From positions 13,995,001-14,059,000 of the forward strand of contig OZ023192.1 in assembly GCA_963995505.1 (NCBI GenBank): DNA of 64,000 nt, in the 5' to 3' direction. The position numbers and the translations under genes are program-made. Source of the DNA: Hypericum androsaemum (lineage: Eukaryota; Streptophyta; Magnoliopsida; Malpighiales; Hypericaceae). The notes under the pieces are model-generated. The model saw only the letters and a list, made by a program, of their open reading frames with translations, searched no databases and was not told the origin of the DNA. Shown here piece after piece: positions 10,227 to 21,968 of the stretch (its first letter is position 1; the number at the start of each line of letters is the position of its first letter).

Positions 10227-10668
10227 TTACGAGTACGAGTTTTGGTTTGGGAACCACAACTTCTTATTCAAGAGTCTGATTGAGTTGATTCAACTTGTTT
10301 TATGAAGGTGAGACATATATCTACAACTTTTTAGTTCATGACTTCTCCAAATTTAGAGAGTAAGAATATCAAAAATAGTTTTGAATTCAATAGTCGAGCG
10401 AGTTACGAGTACGAGTTTTGATTTGGGAGTCAAAACTTCTTATTCCGGAGTCCGATTGAGTTGATTCAAGTTGCTTTGTGAAGGTGGGATATATATCTAT
10501 AACTTTTTAGTTATGCCTTCTCTAAATTCGAAGTATAAGAATGTCAAAAATATGTTCGAAGTCAATAGTCGAGCGAGTTACGAGTACGAGTTTTGATTTG
10601 GGAGCCACAACTTCTTATTCCAGAGTTCGATTGAGTTAATTCAAATTGCTTTGTGAATGTGGGATATA
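10227..10668. repeat. About 175-bp tandem repeat inside the Harbinger element
   Basis: Copies start TTACGAGTACGAGTTTTG at 10227, 10403 and 10578. The third copy is cut at 10668 by the retrotransposon and resumes at 17681 (ATATATCTACAATTTTTTAG). Spacings are 176 and 175 bp. Confidence 0.8.
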
Positions 10669-11953
10669 TGTCATGCCCCGGAAATTAGACATGTCAACCG
10701 CCACGGGTTAAATATCCCGTAAGGCATCCTTTATTTCATAAATCTCAAAACAAGTCGTACAATCCAAATTGAAACTATCTCAGCGTAATAACAAAAGTCT
10801 TAAAACATGAATGATCCGTCTTTAATGCATGACCTCGTCTCCAGCTCTAACCCTCGATCTGCCCCCGTCATATCTGAAACAAAAGAGCATATTTTACTGA
10901 GATTACGCAACTCAGTAAGCCGAACTCCAAAGCAAAGCATATACTCACAGAAAATACAACTTATCATACACAGTCTCACAATATCACACACATTCTCACA
11001 ATAAAATTACAGACGCAACTTCGGAGTACGACTATCGGGAACCTCTGGGGCACAGAAGACAAATTCTTCACGCTAAAGGCACAGAAATGGAAGGACAGTC
11101 TCACCACAGGGAACAGATATCACCGGTGCTCACATAGAGTACGAAATCATCCAGAGTACTCTATGGGCACAGAAGCACCGGGATAATCCCGACCAGAACA
11201 GACAGAACAGAGTCCTAAAAAGGACAGATCAATACATACCGACGAACAGTGCACCAACCGATACTTACAGATCAGAATTTTACAACAGACCACTCCATAA
11301 ACAAATCGAATACATAGCATGAACGAAACAACAAGTCTCGCATATAGACAAAATTCAATCTGCACAACAACTTCAATATTTTAATCCACCTAACTCATGT
11401 TTCATATGCCACATCACTAAGATCATATTATCATCATTTTCACAGAATCCTAAACTCACTTATATAGTATAAATAATCAATGAATATAATATATTGACAT
11501 GGTGGAATGCACATCATAGAATCGTTAATGCTCAAGCACAAACGGACGAACACAGAGTCAAGAACATGATAGGCGAACAATCGTAGGCGAAATAAACCCA
11601 GAACATGATACTTTTGATGATGCGGACACCAATCACGTAGATAGTACAGAGTACAAACAAATATTCGAACTTATCTGACGACGAATCTGTATCGATCGGT
11701 CAAATGACGTTCTTTCCCAAGTCCCTAATCCTTTGTGACATTTTGTCGTCGCCCCTTTTCATGATTCTCCTCTCCCGTTCCATCTTAGACTAGTAGAAAT
11801 TAATTCTGAATCCGAAGTAGTGACGGCCAGCCCTCTAATCGCATTTATATTGGCTTAACCCTAGGGTTTCTTTTTTTTTTTTTGGTTTTGGCAAATTTTA
11901 GAATGCTACCCATAATTTTCATAAATATCAGTAATAGTTATTAGGTTTTCACA
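10669..11953 (-). repeat. 3' LTR of the gypsy element
   Basis: 1285 bp, bounded by TG/CA termini and the ATATA target duplication on its left. It aligns along its length with 16393-17680. Inside the element it is followed by the purine tract AAGGGGGGAAGAA (minus strand, 11954-11966), the usual primer for plus-strand synthesis. Confidence 0.9.
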
Positions 11954-11999
11954 TTCTTCCCCCCTTAAACAAAGTTTGTCCTCAAACTTACTTGCTTGT

Positions 12000-14900
12000 T
12001 CGAATATGAACGAATATTTGTTATGCATTTTCGTCTAAAGTTTCCAAGTTGCTTTCCTTTTCGTATGGTTGCTCCACTGTTCTTTGACGTAACAAATGGT
12101 CCCACGGCACAACCTTTAATTATTATTTTTTTCATTGACTATCCTCAAATGGTACTTCCCCGTAGCTGATATCAGGTCGTAGTACTGTCAGAATTTTCTG
12201 CATTACTTGCCCCTCTCTTGAGATGTATTTCTGGAGCATAGACAAGTGGAACATGTTTTTGATTCCGGCTAGGATGGACGGCAAGGCCAGACAGTATGCC
12301 AATTTTTTAATCCGTTCTATGATATCATAAAGCCCAATATACCGCAGACTGAGCTTTTCTTTCACTCTTAATCTTTTAACACCCCTGGTGGGTGAAACTT
12401 TTAGGAATATATGATCCTTACTTCAAATTCTAGCTCTCTGCTATAGTGATCTGCAAACTTCTTATGTCGATCTTGTGCGGACTGGATCCTCCCACTGATT
12501 ACCGGCACCTTATCGGTCAATTCCTAAAATATCTCATGTCCAAGTATCCTTTTCTTGACCACCTCATTCTAGCTAATCAAAGACCAATACTTTCTTCCAT
12601 ATAAAGCTTCGTAAGAGGCCATCCCTATACTTTCCTAGAAACTTTTATTGTATGCAAACTCTATCAATGGTAGATGACTTTTCCAATTTTCTCCAAAATC
12701 CAACACATAGGCTTGTAGCAAGTCTTCTAAAGTCCGTCTAATCTGCTCAGACTGCCTATCTGACTATGTGTGGAAAGCTGTATTGAACTGTAACTTCGTT
12801 CCCATTAATTCCTAAAGGCTCTTCCAGAACTTTGATATGAATCTTGTGCCTCGATCAGAAGTGATACTCACCAAAATCTCATGCAATTGCACCACTTTCT
12901 TATGTAGAGTTCTGCCATATGCTCCATGGTCATGCCCATCTTGATTCACTACCACCTACACATTATCCTTTCCATGTAACTCCTCAAAAATCTGGTAACG
13001 AAATCCATTGTGATTTTCTCCCATTTTTACTCTGGGATATCTAGTGGTCGTAGAGGTCCGGACTGTCGTTGGTGTTCTGCTTTGACCAGTTGGCATACCT
13101 AGCATCTAGCCATGTAAGCAGCTATTTCCTTCTTCGTTCCTAACCACCAGAATTCTTGCTTAAGACCTTGATACATTTTAGTCCCCCCGAGTTGCAAGTG
13201 TATCGGGCAGTATAGGCCTCCTCAAGTACAATATTATTTAGTTCTTTCGCGGCTGGCTCACAGAGCCTATTCTGAAAGTAAAGGTATGTATGAGCCCCAA
13301 TACGAAAATACTCAATTAACTCTCTTCGTTCGACCTGGCAACGAATGGCAGTGAGGGTGACATCCCTTAGCTATCCCTCCCCAAATATTGTTCGCAAAGT
13401 GGTCTATGCCACAAGGCTTGGTATCAACCTGTCGCCAGCCCGATGTCCTCCATTCCCAATTTCTTCAGTTCTTCTACTAGATCTTCATGTTCTGTTGCTT
13501 CGTAAGCTACCATGTAAGATTTTTTTTTCTGCTCAGAGCATCTGCTACTAGGTTAGTCTTACAAGATGGTAGTGAATTTTGATGTCATAATTCTTGATCA
13601 GTTCTAGCCATCATTTTTGCCTCGTGTTTAGCTTCTTCTACGTAAATATATACTTGAGGCTTCTATGTTTAGTGTATATTTCACACCGTACCCTTTACAA
13701 GTAGTGTCGCCACACCTTCAAGGCATGAACTACCGCAGCCACCTCCATGTCATGAGTTGGGTAATTTTTTTTTTAGGGTTCAAGTTGTCTAGAAGTATAA
13801 GAAATTACTACCCCCTCTCATAAGCACACATCCAAGACCTCTTTTTGAGGCATTATTGTAGACCACAAAGTATATCCCCTTGCTTGGTAAAGCCATAACG
13901 GGTGTAGATATTAGTCGTTGTTTCAGATTCTGAAAGCTTTCTTCACGCTCTCTATTCCACACACACTTAACCCCCTTTCTGGGTCAATTGGGTCAGTGGC
14001 GATGATATATTTGAGAACCCCTCCTTGAACTTTTGATAGTATCCTGGCAATCCAAGGAAACTCTGTACTTCTGACACATTGACTGGTTACTTTCGATGAT
14101 CTACACACATCCTCATGGATCTATCCTTCTTCTTAACAAACAAGACTGGGGTCTTATGGTGAGTTTATTCAGCTCTTAATGATCTAAGCACATCCTCATG
14201 GATCCATCATTCTTCTTAACAAACAACAACGAGGCTGCCATGAAGATACACTCGGATAACTAAACCCCTTATCTAGCAGCTCCTCCAATTGTACCTTCAA
14301 CTCCTATATTCCTGTAGGGGCCATACAGTTTGATACATTACGAATTGGAATCGCCCCAGGTATTACCTCTCTCTGAAACTCAACATCTCGATCTAGTGGT
14401 TCCGCTATTTTGCACTAGTTTTCTTGTCTCAAGAACTAAGACGGTTCATGAGGTTTGTTTGCCCAACTCACTTTCGTAACGAAACTTTGTTTCCCCAGAT
14501 TCTGGAAAACTACTACCTTTTTCTTACAATCTATGACTGTGAAATGTCTAGCTAACTAGTCTATGCCTAGAATCATGTCAAATCTCATCATTCCCATGAT
14601 TCTCAGGTCCCCTTTCAGTTTACGTCCATGTATTACGACCTTGTAGTCCCGAGCTACTGAGTGACAATATTAGTCTTTTCCAAGGGGCGCTAGCTGCCAA
14701 TGGATCTTCACTTCCTGTTTTATTAGTTTATTCCTTTGTAACAATGTCCTCTGCACATTGAGCATCTTCCTGGTTCAAGGCATAAACTCGTGCTAGAGCT
14801 CTTAAGGTCTCGTTGGAGTTTCGGTATGGTCAGTGGGTCACGCAGCTTAAATGGGGTTAGGTTTTGTCATCCATATAGGATTGGCGGCAATAAGGATCAC

Positions 14901-15045
14901 TACCCAGGTGTCTACATCTGGCCACCTTACCACCACATGTCCCATCTTTCCTCAACAGAAACACGCCCCGGTTGTCAACTTGCATTGTTCCTCAAAATGC
15001 CCCCAACGTCTACATCTTCGGCACAACTAGTCTAAGTTGTTGGAC
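12000..15045 (-). pseudogene. Degenerate gypsy gag-pol with chromodomain
   Basis: Reading the minus strand from high to low coordinates, the order is: a gag zinc knuckle (about 15040-14930, CRRWGHFEEQC); protease end DMILGID and LARHFTVIDCKKK (about 14580-14470); RT tail near 14100-13950; RNase H with YPTHDMEVAAVVHALKVWRHY (about 13770-13690) and SLKYIFT (about 13660); integrase zinc region and VKAEHQRQSGPLRPL (about 13220-13030), followed by WEKITMDFV; integrase C-terminus LSLRYIGLYDIIERI (about 12350); and a chromodomain tail SNHTKRKATWKL, then FEDKLCLRG (about 12080-11960). Stops and frameshifts occur throughout and most of gag is missing. PR-RT-RH-INT order and the chromodomain place it in Ty3/gypsy chromoviruses. 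Confidence 0.85.
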
Positions 15046-16373
15046 GAGTTGCCGCTTCGAATAGGATTGTAGCTCTTGTTTGAAGCCTATGTAGTAAGAC
15101 CTCGAGCATACTGTCATATTCTCCTTTTGCCGTTCTCTTTACGGACTCCCTTCCGACATAGATTATGTTCCACTACCAATGCTTCTTGCAGTACCTAAGA
15201 ATATGTCGGCAAAAGACATTGTACTATGTGATCCCTAACTTCGAAGTTCCACCTAATTTGTGGTGGGATTCATAATAAAATTTTCAGACTTAAGATTCAT
15301 AATCAAATCGTTCATACAAGTTGATTACAAAACTAAGTACAAAAACTTTTGATGCAAACAAACAAAAAAAATGATAATAACTAAGAAGAAGTGCATAAGC
15401 TTAAATTGTACAACAGAAACTTCAAATCATCCATATATTAATATGCCTACAAGCCGAACGTGAAGCCACGCAAATATCCAAACTGTCAATACCTTAATAA
15501 CTAAACTATATAAAAAAATATTATATCTTCACGTAGATTGCCCACTCATGATCATCACAGAATCCCGTGAATCTTAGTTTTGCAAGTTCACTGATTTCTA
15601 CGTACTTATGCGATTATTGCCATGTGTTTACCCCGTACGTATATTCACATTAATGCGATCAATTCTAAGTCCACTTAGACACAGAACCAGTGCAATAACT
15701 CAAATAATTAACACAGAATCAAAAGCTATAACAGATAATCAACACAAAACTCTACGAAAGAAACCGACCAATCTATTTATCAGATCGCATGACAATATTA
15801 TTTAATTATCAACCATTCATCATACCAGATCAATATTTATAATAAAAACCGTTCATATAGTTGTCACAATACCATGGATACTCTTTCAAATCAAAACAAC
15901 CAGGGATTTAATCCAGTTAAAGGTGCAAAAACGAGAACAGACAAATGATCCATTATTTTAATGAAAAAAATGGATAGAAGGTTTATACCAATCTACCGAG
16001 AAAACAACGAGACCATTCGATTAATCAGAACATAGATTATTTATTAACGGAACAATCAAAATAGAAAGTTTGTATACCAACAAAGCAGGCAAGTCAGACA
16101 TTAGCACCGAAAAATAAAGCCAACAATACATTAACGGATAACGTCAACGTATCTCTCCACGCGTTAATCCTTCTCAACCAACCCATTGACTCTTAAAAAA
16201 AAACAAAGATCCAAGAGAAGTGTGAGGAGGACTTCTAAAACGTTTGTGCCCCTCTTTTTTTTTATAACAAGAATAGAACACATGATCATTAATTTCTTGA
16301 TAATAGATTAACCCAGCTTACGACTCTCATAATGCATGAAATGCATGATTTTAGATTCTCTCTTTTTTTTAAA

Positions 16374-16385
16374 GCTCTGATACCA
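16374..16385 (-). other. Primer binding site (tRNA-iMet)
   Basis: TGGTATCAGAGC on the minus strand, 7 bp inside the 5' LTR edge at 16393. This is the standard plant initiator-methionine tRNA primer site and fixes the element's orientation. Confidence 0.85.
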
Positions 16386-16392
16386 TTAAAGT

Positions 16393-17680
16393 TGTCACGC
16401 CCCAGAAATTAGACATGTCAACCGCCACGGGTTAAATATCTCGTAAGGCATCCTTTATTTCATAAATCTCAAAACAAGTCGTACAATCCAAATTGAAACT
16501 ATCTCAGCGTAATAACAAGAGTCTTAAAACATGAATGATCGGTCTTTAATGCATGACCTCGTCTCTAGCTCTAACCCTCGATCTGACCCCGTCATATCTG
16601 AAACAAAAGAGCTTATTTTACTGAGATTACGCAACTCAGTAAGCCGAACTCCAAAGCAAAGCATATACTCACAGAAAATACAACTTATCATACACAGTCT
16701 CACAATATCACACACATTCTCACAATAAAATTACAGACGCAACTCCGGAGTACGACTATCGGGAACTTGTGGGGCACAGAAGACAAATCCTTCACGCTAA
16801 AGGCACAGAAACGGAAGGACAGTCTCACCACAGGGCACAGATATCACCGGTGCTCACATAGAGTACGAAATCATCCAGAGTACTCTACGGGCACAGAAGC
16901 ACCGGGATAATCCCGACCAGAACAGACAGAACAGAGTCCTAAAAAGGACAGATCAATACATACCAACGAACAATGCACCAACCGATACTTACAGATCAGA
17001 ATTTTACAACAGACCACTCCATAAACAGATCGAATACATAGCACGAACGAAACAACAAGTCTATCATATAGACAAAATTCAATCCGCACAACAACTTTAA
17101 TATTTTAATCCACCTAACTCATGTTTCATACGCCACATCACCAAGATCATATTATCATCATTTTCACAGAATCCTAAACTCACTTGTATAGTATAAATAA
17201 TCAATGAATATAATATATTGACATGGTGGAATGCACATCATAGAATCGTTAATGCTCAAGCACAAACGGACGAACACAGAGTCAAGAACATGATAGGCGG
17301 ACAATCGTAGGCAGAATAAACCCAGAACATGATACTTTTGATGATGCGGACACCAAGCACGTAGATAGTACAGAGTACAAACAAATATTCGAACTTATCT
17401 GACGACGAATCTGTATCGATCGGTCAAATGACGTTCTTCCCCAAGTCCCTAATCCTTTGTGACATTTTGTCGTCGCCCCTTTTCATGATTCTCCTCTCCC
17501 GTTCCATCTTAGACTAGTAGAAATTAATTCTGAATCCAAAGTAGTGACGGCCAGCCCTCTAATCGCATTTATATTGGCTTAACCCTAGGGTTTCTTTTTT
17601 TATTATTTTAGGTTTTGGCAAATTTCAGAATGCTACCCATAATTTTCATAAATATCGGTAATAGTTATTAAGTTTTCACA
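16393..17680 (-). repeat. 5' LTR of the gypsy element
   Basis: 1288 bp, paired with 10669-11953, with the ATATA target duplication immediately to its right. The stretch between the gag remnant and this LTR (15045-16373) is AT-rich and shows no recognisable coding sequence. Confidence 0.9.
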
Positions 17681-18126
17681 ATATATATCTACAATTTTTT
17701 AGTTTATAACTTCTCCAAATTTGAAGTGTAAGAATGTCAAAAATATGTTTGAAATTAATATTCGAATGATTTAGTAATGTCAAAAGTTTGAATACAAATT
17801 ATGAATCAAAATATGTCAATATTGAGTTCTATTATATATATATATTTTAAAAAATGAATTTTAGTTTTGTTAAAGATAATTTTAATTTTTATAACCACAA
17901 AAATATTATCCAAAAATATCTATTTTAACGAATAATGTTATACCAAGTGAAACTAAATAGATAAATAAGTAAAGAAAAAGAAAAAAAAGTCTGGCCACTC
18001 GGGAGCGACGATCGGGCAACGAGCATCGCTCGGCCGATCGTCCCCTTCTCCCTTTTAGTTGTTGTTTTTTTTAATAATAAAATAACCACCCGCGCGAGCA
18101 AAAGCTCGCTGCTGCGGGTGGTCTTA

Positions 18127-18669
18127 TGGTACACTTCTGACGAGTACTTATAAAGTTAGATTTGTCTCTAACTCGAGATGTTATATGTGACCACCCTATG
18201 TCAAATCTTACACAAATATTCCTCTCCCGCAATTGAAAAGTACAAATTCAACATATTCGGATAGGGGCTAATCATGTTGTTGATGTCATCTCAAAGCATA
18301 TGTTTTTTTAGGAACAAATCATATGTTGATTTGTTGATATCTCGTTGCAGTGTTGTTTAAATGTATATTTTGATGATTTAAAAAAGAATTAAAATGTATT
18401 TTAAAGACCACCCAAAAAAGCATTTTGAAGTTTTCTAAAACTTTGAATGACAGCATTTATTACCGAATTTAAATATGTACTTAAAGTATTATTTAAAAAG
18501 ACGGCTATCATTAAACAGTTATGACACATTTTTTAAAATACTAACATTAAATCAGCACTCACTGCTAACAATAAGAATTACCAACAATAATTCACTCAGC
18601 CTAACCAAATAGTCACTTAACCTCCAAAATAAAGCATTCGTCAATTCATCTTGTCGTTTTAACCAAATT
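18127..18669. other. Non-genic spacer
   Basis: AT-rich sequence between the Harbinger-type element and the old segmental repeat. I see no gene, repeat array or transposon end in it. Confidence 0.5.
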
Positions 18670-19038
18670 GTCACTTAACTCCTAGTAACATGTGAAAAAT
18701 ATCTATACAAAGTATCTTATCTAATATCTCAAGAGATTGACAAGCAAGATGTTAGCGACCAATCGGTATAGATTGCCTGGGACCATAGCCGTGTAACTAA
18801 TGTTAAACTAATCTTGACAAAGATATACAGTAGTTGCCAGAGATTGCAGGAGGAAGCGGACAGCCATAAGACCAAAGTCAAAAAGCTGTATAATTGAAAT
18901 AAGATTCGCCGGAAATTGGTCAAGTGGGACACACAGAGACACAGCAACAGCCCCGATAAGAGATTTTTGTTCACTTAATAAAAAAATTTCGATTCGAACT
19001 ATTAAAAATATAATAGAACCGGCCATATATTACTAAAA

Positions 19039-19857
19039 GCCGTTGGTGGTGTTGAAGCAAGCTGGTTGTAGGGATTTAGCCAACTACGACACACTCAGAC
19101 ACACCAAGTGCGGTCATACCAGGTGCATTAGCTAATGCAATCTATGTCATAAGAATTTCAAAATTAAAGTTCGAAGTTAAAGGTGTTTGAACTAGAATAG
19201 GATTAAGACGTGTGACTTCCTTTAAAATTTTTGTGTTAAACCTATCTATTTGTTAAAGATATTTGACCTAATAACAAAATACTTAGAAAAATAATAGATT
19301 CGAGGTTTAATCCTACGCCCACCAAGCGACAGCTTTAATATCTTGGACGTCCAACAAAATGAGAGACACGCTGGTGGGCTGCTCGGCTAAGTCACAGGGG
19401 TTTGGATTGGGTACAGAGTGAATAAATCATTCCGAACGGTTTGGAGTGAAGGGGGAACCGCGCAGTTATGTGATACTGACATACGCAGTTATGTGATAAT
19501 GACATGTGTATTTGTGACATCGGTATGTCCCCTTCATTTTGGTCCCTGTATTTTAGCATTTTTGCAAAAAAGTCATACTGGCATGCGCAATTATGTGATA
19601 TTGGCATGCACTGTTATGTGATACTGGCATGTGCGGTTATGTCATAATGACATTTGTTTGCACGTGACTTTTTTCATTTTGGTCCCCATATTTTAGCATT
19701 TTTGTAAAAAAATCTCGCGTGTTTAAATTTTGAACAGTTCAAAATCTAGACATTCCGTACGCAATCCTTACCTAAGTGACAGACCCGCTCTACCCAGGGA
19801 GCAGCTTTGAGCCATTAGGCCTAGCCGATGACCCACAGACTTTTGCGAAACTTTGGG
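19039..19857 (+). pseudogene. LHCB relic 2: promoter fused to a C-terminal coding fragment
   Basis: Positions 19039-19080 match the LHCB1 upstream block (GGTGTTGAAG, then GTAGGGATTTAG), and 19340-19360 match its GGACGTCCAA box. The sequence then jumps straight to coding sequence for residues from about 179 (GCTGGTGGGCTGCTCGG, 19370), so the transit peptide and helices B and C are deleted. After a transposon insertion (19398-19773) the frame continues as [17 protein letters not shown] and QTFAK (19777-19850), ending where the old repeat resumes. A further insertion of about 220 bp lies at about 19105-19326 between imperfect CACCAAG repeats. It cannot make an antenna protein. Confidence 0.8.
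19398..19773. mobile_element. Small MULE-like TIR element with 9-bp target duplication
   Basis: The flanking repeats are AAGTCACAG (19389-19397) and AAGTGACAG (19774-19782). The terminus GGGTTTGGATTGGGTAC pairs with the inverted right end CTTAGGTAAGGATTGCGTAC. A 9-bp duplication points to a MULE-type MITE. The interior holds about five copies of a roughly 25-bp unit around GTTATGTGATACTGGCATG, plus two copies of CATTTTGGTCCC...TTTTAGCATTTTTG. Confidence 0.7.
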
Positions 19858-20130
19858 TTTTGTATAATTTTCATGGCCTAATGTTGCATCCATTTTTAGG
19901 AAACTACTTGTTCTTCTTTTGGTAATAATTATTAACGAAAAAACCGAGCAGTTTTGTAAATTAAGTCGCTGAGATTATAGCCAAGTTTGAAGAAGATCGA
20001 GATTTCAAAATCTCCAAATTTATTCTATTTTTTAGAAAGATATTATATTAAGTCAGAAAATGAACATGCAAAAATTGCCAATAAAATAAACATAATCTCT
20101 ATCTAGACATCGTAGCCTAGTATATTTATT

Positions 20131-20256
20131 CTATGCACAGGGTGCAACTTGAGATGCCCGATCCGTGGATTTGTGGCACTTGTAAATAACCCATACCAAG
20201 ACAGGCAAAAGTAATATCCCCGCTATGATAAGTCCTAAACTAATAAGGTCCACCAT
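20131..20256 (-). CDS. Short single-pass membrane protein, 41 aa, with 5'UTR intron
   Basis: Paralog of the gene at 2388-2564. The frame begins MVDLISLGLIIAGILLL, has one hydrophobic helix (residues about 4-25) ending VWVIYKCHKS, and finishes QVAPCA. Shared signals are the start context (GAGGACAAyCATGGTGG), the acceptor (TTTTTATTTTCAG just after 20287), the GTATGT donor at 20907, the non-coding first exon around GAAGCATATA, and the TATA box at 21006-21016; the intron is 20288-20907. The tail is shorter than in the 58-aa form, with fewer basic residues. Retention of a helix with different residues suggests selection for topology. Product and role are unknown. Confidence 0.6.
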   Translation of the reverse strand: MVDLISLGLIIAGILLLPVLVWVIYKCHKSTDRASQVAPCA

Positions 20257-21005
20257 GATTGTCCTCGTTTATAGTATGGAACAGAACCTGAAAATAAAAA
20301 TTATGGCATTCCAGATTAAAAATCAATCAACAATCAATAGCTTCATTAAAAAAATTTTAAGATAAATATTTGACGGAAGAGTATGGATTCGAAGTTCGGG
20401 TATATAGGAATTCAAGTAGATTCTAAGTTACACCAAGTGCTAGTTCAAAAAATTCTGCTATTAGGGTTCAAATTTTAATATGTTATTTTAAGAACAGTAT
20501 TTATGAAAAACTAAGTTAGAATTGAAAAATAACTATTTATTGTAACCAATCTGTAATGATACGAGCCGAATAATTTTTCAAAATTTATTACAATGTTATT
20601 CGTGTGTATGGTTGGATGATTATTTTTTGGTTTATACTATCTGCTGTCCAGATTTACTAGACGACTATTTAATTTCGAGCCAGATAAAATGGTGATAAAA
20701 TTCTCCCAATAAGTATTTAACATTATTGTGTTTCTAAAGACTTAAACTCAAAATCTAGTTAAGATAGAAAAACGGGTTCGAGTAACTATATTAGTTAGGC
20801 ATAAATAAATTGTTTTGAATTACAAGCACGTCCCACAAACCAAACCAGCGATGCAAGAATGGTAGCAAATAAACATAGATTATATATGCTTCGACATGGG
20901 TACATACCTCAGGAGCAAAATTGTCTGAAGAAGCTTCGAAATAGATAAATTTGGAGCTGAAATTTATATGCTTCACGTTGTGAGCTTGCTAACGATGTAA
21001 GACGA

Positions 21006-21016
21006 CCTTTAAATAG
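21006..21016 (-). promoter_or_regulatory. TATA box of the 41-aa membrane-peptide gene
   Basis: CTATTTAAAGG on the minus strand, at the same distance from the non-coding exon as in the paralog at 3141-3151. Confidence 0.5.
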
Positions 21017-21968
21017 TTTAAATTAATGGACATCAAGGCCACTAATAAGTAAATTGCAAAGTTCTTAATTAGACGACTACTAGTGAAAAGGAAAAAAATA
21101 AAAGCTAATGTGCTCGTGTATTGGAAAGGTGAGATTTTAATGAAGTTCACGCTAAATTAAGAAAAATATTCAGTCAACCGGAATTAATGTGAATTTCTAT
21201 TAAAAAATATATGTTTATAATTGATTGGGAATATTTCTGATTTAGTTTATCGTTCGTGAAGTAAATTTATAATTTAGTTACCTTTTTCCCATGCATTTAC
21301 AAATTTGATCAGTTCGATGAAAAAGACGATTAAAAAATAATACAAAAAGGTGACTGCATGGGTTTCGGCTAAATTAGGAAAATTGAACTCTTTGGTGTCC
21401 TAAATTAAGGGGCGTATAAAGTCACTTATCTCGGAAATTTATTCCTAATACAGTGATATATATTATGTTATATCTATAGCGATATAATTTTATTTTAAAA
21501 AATTGTGACGAGATTGGTGGTGAAAAGAAATAACCCCAGTTAGGCGAGCCCAATTTACACTGTTCATAAATATACATTCAAATTTATAAAAGTAAACAAC
21601 TTTTATAAATTGATAAAAAGTCACGGTCCTGAAAAATTTAATAACTTCTCTATTCTAATAACTATAAAATGTTAGTGTTAAAATCTCGGGCCTAATTTTC
21701 ACAAAAAGTGATTTTTTTGAATAAATACATATATTTTTACATACTTAATGATTTTGAAAAATATTTTAAGATAGTATTTCTGCTATATTTATTTGTTTGA
21801 TAAATTTATACCATCATTCAACTTATGAATTGTCTTCAAATGGTCTTTGTGATAATCGTCTTGCTGTAAAATAAATATCTCAATCGAATGTAGCATTTGA
21901 TTAAGCTATCGGTCATGATTTTATGTGAGTTTTATTAGTGACTTGAGTATAGACAACATTTTTTAAGA

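Larger units (their letters stand above)
10669..17680 (-). mobile_element. Ty3/gypsy chromovirus (Tekay/Del-like) LTR retrotransposon
   Basis: A 7012-bp element on the minus strand with two LTRs (10669-11953 and 16393-17680) that start TGTGAAAACC and end in ACA when read on the minus strand. The 5-bp target duplication is ATATA (10664-10668 and 17681-17685). A primer binding site matching initiator-Met tRNA and a polypurine tract are in place. The two LTRs differ by a few percent by eye, so the insertion is not very recent. The pol frames are full of stops, so the element is non-autonomous now. Confidence 0.9.
9971..18123. mobile_element. Non-autonomous Harbinger-type element split by an LTR retrotransposon
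   Basis: The left terminus GACTATCCACAGCAGCAATC and the inverted right terminus GACCACCCGCAGCAGCGAGC pair, and both are flanked by TTA (9968-9970 and 18124-18126). The subterminal sequence near 17880-18050 closely resembles that of the Harbinger element at 6522-8380, so both belong to one family. Without the nested retrotransposon the element is about 1.1 kb and contains a roughly 175-bp tandem repeat but no transposase. Confidence 0.8.
18670..21570. repeat. Old segmental repeat, copy b
   Basis: Diverged partner of 1690-3735. The homologous blocks are 18680-18920 and 19850-21570, with an LHCB relic inserted between them. It carries the 41-aa membrane-peptide gene. Once the Harbinger-type element and the 18127-18669 spacer are set aside, it directly follows the intact LHCB1, the same order as relic 1 and copy a. 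Confidence 0.8.

Noticed and set aside
10800..11004. Repeated 63-65-codon frames on both strands of the LTRs
   Set aside because: They are part of the gypsy LTR sequence and occur in all four LTR copies.
20791..20976. 61-codon minus-strand frame over the first exon of the 41-aa gene
   Set aside because: It starts at GTG, reads through the GTATGT donor into the intron, and is interrupted by a stop in the paralog near 3100. It is better explained as 5'UTR.
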